Below the pieces are notes generated by a model, which was not told the DNA's origin, searched no databases, and worked only from the letters and a program-made list of their open reading frames with translations. A stretch of DNA of 10,797 nucleotides from Verrucomicrobiales bacterium. GTDB taxonomy: Bacteria > Verrucomicrobiota > Verrucomicrobiia > Limisphaerales > UBA1100. Below, piece by piece: positions 6,562-10,797 of this stretch. The translations under genes and the position numbers were made by a program. The first letter of the stretch is position 1; the number at the start of each line of letters is the position of its first letter. Where the stretch lies: assembly GCA_003517285.1 (NCBI GenBank), contig DPAW01000252.1:1-10797 (forward strand), in the 5' to 3' direction.

Positions 6562-6882
6562 TTAGGCCGCGATGGCTTTGACCTGCGCGGAATACCGGCT
6601 CTTGCGGCGGTCGGCCGCACGCTTGTGGATCACACCCACCTTGGCGGCGCGATCGAGGGCACTGTACATAATCTTCAGGGTCTCGCTGGCCTTGGTCGAG
6701 TCCTTAGTTTCCACCGCCTTGCGGAGGGAACGGCGGAGGTTAGTCAGATTTTCGCGCACCCGGTCGTTATGTGCGGTTTTACGGGCCGTTTTGCGGGAGA
6801 GGTAGTCGCGCTTCCATTCACGCTTCTCGTCCGGCTTAAGCTCTTTGACCTTCTTAATCGTTATTTTTACCTGATTTGCCAT
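6562..6882 (-). CDS. rpsT: 30S ribosomal protein S20 (bS20)
   Basis: A 106-residue, strongly basic, helical protein. The C-terminal two thirds carry the S20 signature: RKTAHNDRVRENLTNLRRS, ALDRAAKVGVIHKRAADRRKSR. S20 binds 16S rRNA in the body of the small subunit. The start is placed at ATG 6882 (protein begins MANQVKIT) because S20 proteins usually begin MAN and because a longer in-frame start at 6927 would fall inside the -35 element of the promoter. Usual S20 length is about 85-95 residues; here the first 25 or so residues (IKKVKELKPDEKREWKRD) replace the usual short MANIKSAKKR start and make the protein longer. No ribosome binding site precedes the ATG. It is the last gene of the cysS-tmk-rpsT block, with its own promoter and terminator. 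Confidence 0.93.
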   Translation of the reverse strand: MANQVKITIKKVKELKPDEKREWKRDYLSRKTARKTAHNDRVRENLTNLRRSLRKAVETKDSTKASETLKIMYSALDRAAKVGVIHKRAADRRKSRYSAQVKAIAA

Positions 6883-6899
6883 GTGAAAAAGGGAGCGGG

Positions 6900-6927
6900 A
6901 GATTACAAGATCGGGGTAAAGTGTCAA
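6900..6927 (-). promoter_or_regulatory. Probable sigma-70-type promoter of rpsT
   Basis: A perfect -35 hexamer TTGACA (6927-6922) is followed 16 bases later by TAATCT (6905-6900); the overlapping TGTAAT (6907-6902) matches the -10 consensus better but at a short 14-base spacing. It begins ten bases after the tmk stop. Transcription would begin near 6893, giving a leader of about ten bases. Confidence 0.5.
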
Positions 6928-6936
6928 CGGCTTTTC

Positions 6937-7557
6937 TCACTTTTTTAGGCGATCGTTAACGATTCGCCAAATGGCCGCCGCCACGGCATCCAGCGGTTGA
7001 TCGGCCTCTATAACGCGAATGCGGTCCGGTTCGGCGGCCGCCAGAGCCGTGTAGCCGGCTTCAATGCGTTCAAAAAAAGTCCGATCGGCCTGTTCGAAAC
7101 GGTCGGTTTCCGAGCGGCGTGCGCGCCGTTCTTCACTGGTTTTCAGGGGGATTTGTAGAAGCAAGGTCAGATCCGGCCGGGTATCGCCCACGGCGAAATC
7201 GATCACAGCCTGTACTTGAGCCGCATCCAGACCCCGGCCGGTTCCTTGATACACGGTGGTGGAATCGTAAAAACGATCGCATAATACAATCTCGCCCGCG
7301 GCGATGGCAGGGCGGATTACCTCGCGCACCAACTGGGCGCGACTGGCGTTCATGAGCAGAAGTTCGGCTTCGGCGGTGAGTTCTTCCGGCCCGTGCTTGA
7401 GAAGGTGGCGAATGGATTCACCGCTCTCGGTGCCACCGGGTTCGCGCAGGGTCCGTACGGTATGGCCCTCGGCTTCCAACCGGCGCGCGAGCTTTTTGAT
7501 ATGGGTGGATTTACCGCAGCCCTCGGTGCCTTCGAAGGTAATGAAACAGCCGGCCAT
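6937..7557 (-). CDS. tmk: Thymidylate kinase
   Basis: A 206-residue P-loop kinase that phosphorylates dTMP to dTDP with ATP in the cytosol, needed for dTTP supply. Visible motifs are the P-loop GTEGCGKST (10-18), REPGGT (38-43), the DRF motif (94-96, with YDST following), QGTGRG (104-109) and an arginine-rich LID segment RRARRSETDRFE (144-155). A P-loop without basic residues plus arginines in the LID fits the E. coli-type (class II) enzyme. Length is normal. The ATG lies one base after the cysS stop codon, with no ribosome binding site, so the two are almost certainly co-transcribed and translation is coupled. The rpsT promoter begins just after its stop. Confidence 0.96.
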   Translation of the reverse strand: MAGCFITFEGTEGCGKSTHIKKLARRLEAEGHTVRTLREPGGTESGESIRHLLKHGPEELTAEAELLLMNASRAQLVREVIRPAIAAGEIVLCDRFYDSTTVYQGTGRGLDAAQVQAVIDFAVGDTRPDLTLLLQIPLKTSEERRARRSETDRFEQADRTFFERIEAGYTALAAAEPDRIRVIEADQPLDAVAAAIWRIVNDRLKK

Positions 7558-7558
7558 A

Positions 7559-8971
7559 TCAGGAACGTTTCAGGCGAGGCCCGTTGGCGGTATCCTCGAT
7601 TGCCCAACCTTGTTCGGCGAGTTCATCGCGAATGGCGTCCGCCCGGGCGAAATCCTTTGCGGCTCGGGCATCAGTGCGTTCGTGCATCAGTGCTACCAGC
7701 ACCTCGGGGGCGACCTCGTCTGTTTGGCCCACACCGAGCACGGAATCGATCCGATCCCAAGCGGCCAACTCCGCGGCGGCCCCAGCGGCGTCCAGAGCGC
7801 CGTCAACGAGGCGGCGGTTGCAATCGCGGACCCAATCAAATACAGCGGCCCAGGCGCTGGAGACATTGAGGTTGTCGTCCATGGCGGCGGTGAATTGTTC
7901 GAGGACCTGTGGGGACGGCTCGGCGGAAGTGTCGCCGGCTTTATCGCGGAGTTTGGTGACGCACTCGTGAATACGTTTAAGAGCCGTGCGTGCACCAGCA
8001 AGACCGTCCAGCGTGAAGTTAAAGGTCTCGCGATAATGAGCACTGATCATGAGCTGTCGGATTTCGCGGCCGTTGTAACCCTGATCTGTGAGGTCACGCA
8101 GGGTAAAAAAGTTGCCGAGACTTTTGCTCATCTTTTTGCCCTCGACCAAAAGATGCGCACCGTGAAGCCAGTATTTCACAAACGACCGGCCATCTTCCTG
8201 TACTGCTGCGCCTTCGCTTTGGGCGATCTCATCCTCGTGATGGGGAAAGGCAAGGTCTTCGCCGCCGAGATGGAGATCGAAGCTGGTGCCGAGTAGTTTC
8301 ATGCTCATGGCACTGCACTCGATGTGCCAACCAGGCCGACCTTCGCCCCACGGACTGGGCCAATACACCTCGCCATCTTCGGGCACACGCGCCTTCCAGA
8401 GTGCGAAGTCGGCGACGCATTCTTTTTCGTATTCGTCTTCACTCACGCGGTCGCCCTGGCGCATTTCGTCGAAATTCAAGTTCGCGAGTTGACCGTACTG
8501 GCATCCGCAACCCTGGTATTTCTCAATCGAAAAATAGATCGACTGATCCGGAGCCTGATAGGCTATACCTCGTTCTATTAGACGGGTTATGAGATCGATC
8601 ATCTCCGGGATGTAATTGGTTGCCTTGGGAATATGATGAGGTTCTACGCAGTTGAGGGTCTGGAGATCCTCAAAAAAGGCGTCCGTATATTTGGCGGTAT
8701 ATTCTGCTAGGGTGGTGGATTGCTCGCGAACGCGTCGGATAATCTTGTCTTCCACGTCCGTAATGTTCATCACGTGGTTGACTTGGTAGCCACGAAACTC
8801 CAAATAACGTCGGACAAGATCGGCAAAGACAAAGGTGCGGAAGTTCCCAATGTGTGCAAAGTCATGCACTGTGGGGCCGCAACAATACATCCCGACTGAT
8901 TTGCCGGATGCATCCAAAGGCGTAAACGGTTCGACTGAGCGACTGAGTGTATTGTGCAAGTGCAAGGCCAT
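7559..8971 (-). CDS. cysS: Cysteinyl-tRNA synthetase
   Basis: A 470-residue class I aminoacyl-tRNA synthetase that charges tRNA-Cys with cysteine in the cytosol. The HIGH motif is HIGN (40-43) and the KMSKS motif is at 280-284. Zinc ligands that select cysteine thiol are visible: the CC pair at 30-31, C219 in GWHIECS, and H244 and E248 in FPHHEDE. The C-terminal end carries the typical ARAAKDFARADAIRDEL helix (435-451) found before the tRNA-binding tail. Length is normal for the family. The start MALHLHNTLS agrees with other CysS N-termini; no ribosome binding site stronger than TTAGG is upstream. First gene of the minus-strand block with tmk and rpsT; a 120-base region separates it from the divergent small gene. 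The long plus-strand frame across 7304-8296 is its shadow. Confidence 0.97.
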   Translation of the reverse strand: MALHLHNTLSRSVEPFTPLDASGKSVGMYCCGPTVHDFAHIGNFRTFVFADLVRRYLEFRGYQVNHVMNITDVEDKIIRRVREQSTTLAEYTAKYTDAFFEDLQTLNCVEPHHIPKATNYIPEMIDLITRLIERGIAYQAPDQSIYFSIEKYQGCGCQYGQLANLNFDEMRQGDRVSEDEYEKECVADFALWKARVPEDGEVYWPSPWGEGRPGWHIECSAMSMKLLGTSFDLHLGGEDLAFPHHEDEIAQSEGAAVQEDGRSFVKYWLHGAHLLVEGKKMSKSLGNFFTLRDLTDQGYNGREIRQLMISAHYRETFNFTLDGLAGARTALKRIHECVTKLRDKAGDTSAEPSPQVLEQFTAAMDDNLNVSSAWAAVFDWVRDCNRRLVDGALDAAGAAAELAAWDRIDSVLGVGQTDEVAPEVLVALMHERTDARAAKDFARADAIRDELAEQGWAIEDTANGPRLKRS

Positions 8972-9091
8972 GCGTGGCGAAACCTAACGATGTTTTCTCC
9001 GGAAACGAAATTTTTTTTGCATAGGACAGTAAATGTCTAACCGTGTCTGTCAGGCTCTGAGCAGAGATTAACTCAAGCCAAGGAGCACAAC
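8972..9091. promoter_or_regulatory. Divergent intergenic region between cysS and the small orphan gene
   Basis: It must contain promoters for both directions. It holds eight T in a row (9011-9018), an inverted repeat GACA-N5-TGTC (9025-9037), a direct repeat TGTCT at 9034-9038 and 9044-9048, and an imperfect dyad CTCT-GAGC-AGAG (9055-9066). On the plus strand a ribosome binding site AAGGAG (9080-9085) serves the small gene. No -35/-10 pair is convincing. Confidence 0.4.
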
Positions 9092-9307
9092 ATGTACAAT
9101 GAACGAAATGAACAACTCGAACTCGGATTTGACCGCAACCCTGTGACCCGCCCTGTACAACGCCGCCGCCGCCGGATGCCCCAGGCCGGCTGGTGGTTTG
9201 ACCAGATTCGCAAGATGATTGATGCGGGTGAGGATCATCCGGTAAGAAGACCGGTGCAGGCGCGTTTTCAGTTCCCGCCCCAGCGGAAGTTGCCGAATCC
9301 GGCTTAA
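9092..9307 (+). CDS. Small basic protein of unknown function
   Basis: A 71-residue protein I do not recognise by name. The start is well supported by AAGGAG (9080-9085) six bases before the ATG, one of only two clear ribosome binding sites in the window, which argues that the frame is real. It has an acidic/hydrophobic N-terminus, five consecutive arginines (24-28), an aromatic segment PQAGWWFDQIRKMIDAG (30-46) likely to be a short amphipathic helix, and a proline/arginine-rich tail. The tetrapeptide RPVQ occurs twice (20-23 and 53-56). No signal peptide or membrane segment is visible. I recall similar short proteins with a basic run followed by a WWF-type motif from Verrucomicrobiota, but no function. 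The charge suggests nucleic-acid binding, which is speculation. It lies 78 bases before cimA on the same strand. Confidence 0.7.
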   Translation: MYNERNEQLELGFDRNPVTRPVQRRRRRMPQAGWWFDQIRKMIDAGEDHPVRRPVQARFQFPPQRKLPNPA

Positions 9308-9385
9308 AACCCCCGAAATAGGCCGATTGAGGTTTGCAAGAAGAATGCCTTTGGCGTAGAACACGCCTCCCGTGAATCGGGGCAA
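9308..9385 (+). promoter_or_regulatory. cimA leader with two competing short helices
   Basis: The segment AATCGGGG (9375-9382), ending three bases before the cimA ATG, can pair either with CCCCGA (9311-9316, via TCGGGG) or with CCGATT (9323-9328, via AATCGG), six base pairs each and mutually exclusive. No T run follows, so it is not an intrinsic terminator. The pairing could be chance in a 78-base gap. Confidence 0.25.
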
Positions 9386-10797
9386 ATGAGCAAAGGCTTG
9401 GTGGAAATTTATGACACGACCTTGCGGGATGGTACGCAGGGCGAAGGGGTAAGTTTTTCGGTGGCGGACAAATTGCGCGTGGCCGAGAAGCTTGATGCCT
9501 TTGGTGTGCACTATGTGGAAGGCGGCTGGCCGGGGAGTAATCCAAAAGATATCGAATTCTTCAAGCAAGCCGCCAAGCGCAAGTGGAAGCATGCTCAAAT
9601 TGCCGCCTTCGGATCCACGCGCCGAAAAAAGATTGATGCCAAAGACGATCCGCAGGTGAAACTGTTGATCGACGCCAAGACGCCGGTGGTGACCATTTTT
9701 GGCAAGACGTGGCTGTTGCATGTGAAGGAAGTGCTGCGCACTACGCCGAAGGAAAATTTGGCCATGATCGCCGGCACCATTGCGTTTCTCAAAAAGAACG
9801 GACGAAAGGTGATCTACGATGCCGAGCACGCCTTGGACGGCTACAAGGACGATCCCGAATACGCCATGGCCACCTGGAAGGCGGCCGAGGAAGCCGGCGC
9901 GGATTTTGTGGTGTTATGCGACACCAACGGCGGCACGCTCCCCAGTGAAGTGGCGGAGATCACGGCGGCGGCCCGCAAGGCGCTTTCCTGTGAGGTGGGC
10001 ATCCACACGCACAACGATATTGGCTTGGCCGTGGCCAACGCCATCGCCGCTGTGGAGCAGGGCGCCACGCATGTGCAAGGCACGGTCAATGGCTACGGCG
10101 AGCGGACGGGCAATTGTAACCTCATCAGTGCCATTCCCAATATTTCCCTGAAGATGGGCCGACGATCCATTCCCAAGGGGCGGATCAAGAAGCTGCGTGA
10201 CTTGTCGCGTTTTGTGGATGAGGTGGCCAATTTAATTCCCGACCGACGCCAGCCGTGGGTCGGTGGCACCGCGTTCGCGCACAAGGGCGGCATGCATGTG
10301 AATGCCGTGCAAAAGGTGGCGCACAGTTTCGAGCACACCAATCCGGATGTAGTGGGGAATCAACGCCGCATTCTAGTCAGCGATTTGGCCGGGCGCAGCA
10401 ACATCGTGATGAAAGCTCAGGAGATGGGTATTCGGATTGATAACGATACGCCCGAACTCAAGACGATTCTTTCCCGCGTAAAAGAGCAGGAGCATCTCGG
10501 CTACGATTACGAAGGGGCCGAGGGGTCGCTGGCGCTATTGATCCGCAAGGCACTGGGCCGCGTGGAGCCGGCGTTTCATCTGGAGGCCTATCATGTGTCC
10601 ATGCGCGGCGATGCGCTGGAGCATGTTTGCGAGGCCACGGTCAAAGTGCGTGTGGGTGACAAGACCGCCCACACGGTGGCTGATGGCGATGGCCCGGTGA
10701 ATGCGCTTGATCAGGCGCTTCGCAATGCCTTGCGCGGGTTTTATCCCGTGCTTAAAAAAGTGAAGCTCACCGATTACAAGGTGCGCATTTTGAATTC
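9386..10797 (+). CDS. cimA: (R)-citramalate synthase CimA, C-terminus cut by the window edge
   Basis: This enzyme condenses pyruvate with acetyl-CoA to (R)-citramalate, the entry to threonine-independent isoleucine synthesis. Read from ATG 9386, 470 complete codons are open to the right edge. The N-terminal HMGL-like TIM barrel shows DTTLRDGTQGEG (10-21, with D10 as metal ligand and R14 catalytic), GGWPGSNPKD (46-55), CDTNGGTLP (178-186), HTHND (207-211, metal ligands H207 and H209) and GERTGNCNL (238-246). From about residue 395 the LeuA-type C-terminal regulatory domain begins, where isoleucine feedback usually acts. GGWPGSNPKD and the DGTQGEG form set it apart from 2-isopropylmalate synthase and fit the Geobacter/Leptospira-type citramalate synthase, usually about 520-530 residues, so roughly 50-60 residues are missing. 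The start agrees with family N-termini; upstream there is only a weak GGGG. Confidence 0.93.
   Translation, partial: MSKGLVEIYDTTLRDGTQGEGVSFSVADKLRVAEKLDAFGVHYVEGGWPGSNPKDIEFFKQAAKRKWKHAQIAAFGSTRRKKIDAKDDPQVKLLIDAKTPVVTIFGKTWLLHVKEVLRTTPKENLAMIAGTIAFLKKNGRKVIYDAEHALDGYKDDPEYAMATWKAAEEAGADFVVLCDTNGGTLPSEVAEITAAARKALSCEVGIHTHNDIGLAVANAIAAVEQGATHVQGTVNGYGERTGNCNLISAIPNISLKMGRRSIPKGRIKKLRDLSRFVDEVANLIPDRRQPWVGGTAFAHKGGMHVNAVQKVAHSFEHTNPDVVGNQRRILVSDLAGRSNIVMKAQEMGIRIDNDTPELKTILSRVKEQEHLGYDYEGAEGSLALLIRKALGRVEPAFHLEAYHVSMRGDALEHVCEATVKVRVGDKTAHTVADGDGPVNALDQALRNALRGFYPVLKKVKLTDYKVRILN

Noticed and set aside
6883..6927. Longer N-terminus for rpsT starting at ATG 6927
   Set aside because: The added residues are not S20-like and the start would overlap the -35 hexamer TTGACA; MAN at 6882 fits the family.
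7304..8296. Plus-strand open frame of 330 codons across tmk and cysS
   Set aside because: It spans two certain housekeeping genes on the other strand and reads as a shadow with no domain.
8862..9829. Two overlapping minus-strand open frames (8862-9545 and 9068-9829) across the small gene and the start of cimA
   Set aside because: They run antisense to cimA, have compositions typical of shadows (proline/serine/histidine rich) and overlap each other and cysS.
10792..10797. Window ends exactly on an EcoRI site (GAATTC), suggesting a cloning boundary
   Set aside because: Several other GAATTC sites occur inside the window (near 85, 1300, 3755 and 9553), so the end is most likely coincidence.
1..10797. 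Defence system, CRISPR array, mobile element, tRNA or rRNA gene
   Set aside because: No repeat-spacer pattern, transposase, integrase, nuclease/helicase gene or cloverleaf was found; all coding space is taken by metabolic and housekeeping genes.

Overview
The window reads as chromosomal DNA from a free-living, probably marine or otherwise polysaccharide-degrading bacterium. The best guess is the Planctomycetota-Verrucomicrobiota-Chlamydiota group, most likely Verrucomicrobiota. This rests on the gene mix (UxaE-type tagaturonate epimerase, secreted type I sulfatase, a small basic orphan protein of a kind I associate with this group) and is an inference; no rRNA gene is present to settle it. 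G+C is near 57% in most of the genes and drops to about 40% in the esterase gene.

Layout. 1-117 (minus): N-terminal fragment of a gene leaving the window, possibly ATP-dependent PEP carboxykinase. 118-222: divergent control region, with a strong hairpin just before the next gene. 223-4248 (plus): four tightly packed sugar-acid genes: tagaturonate epimerase uxaE, an IolO-like TIM-barrel epimerase (4-nt overlap), an L-galactose-dehydrogenase-like aldo/keto reductase (2-nt gap) and an LgoD-like zinc dehydrogenase (14-nt gap). 4294-5148 (plus): secreted CE1/LpqC-like esterase, AT-rich. 5152-6483 (minus): secreted sulfatase, convergent with the esterase. 6519-6550: rho-independent terminator of rpsT. 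6562-8971 (minus): housekeeping block transcribed in the order cysS, tmk, rpsT. 9092-9307 (plus): small basic orphan protein. 9386 to the right edge (plus): cimA, citramalate synthase, lacking its C-terminal end.

How the genes fit together. The four sugar genes can be read as an oxidative L-galactose route: L-galactose to L-galactonolactone (aldo/keto reductase), L-galactonate to D-tagaturonate (LgoD-like enzyme), and D-tagaturonate to D-fructuronate (UxaE). The IolO-like enzyme could feed 5-keto-L-gluconate into the same D-tagaturonate pool. A secreted esterase and sulfatase alongside would suit a source such as a sulfated algal polysaccharide, for example porphyran, which contains L-galactose-6-sulfate. 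Lactonase, transporter, regulator and the steps below fructuronate are not in the window. The right half is ordinary housekeeping: Cys-tRNA synthesis, dTMP phosphorylation, ribosomal protein S20 and isoleucine precursor synthesis by the citramalate route.

I see no tRNA, rRNA, CRISPR array, insertion sequence or prophage gene. No stretch longer than about 120 bases lacks a gene.
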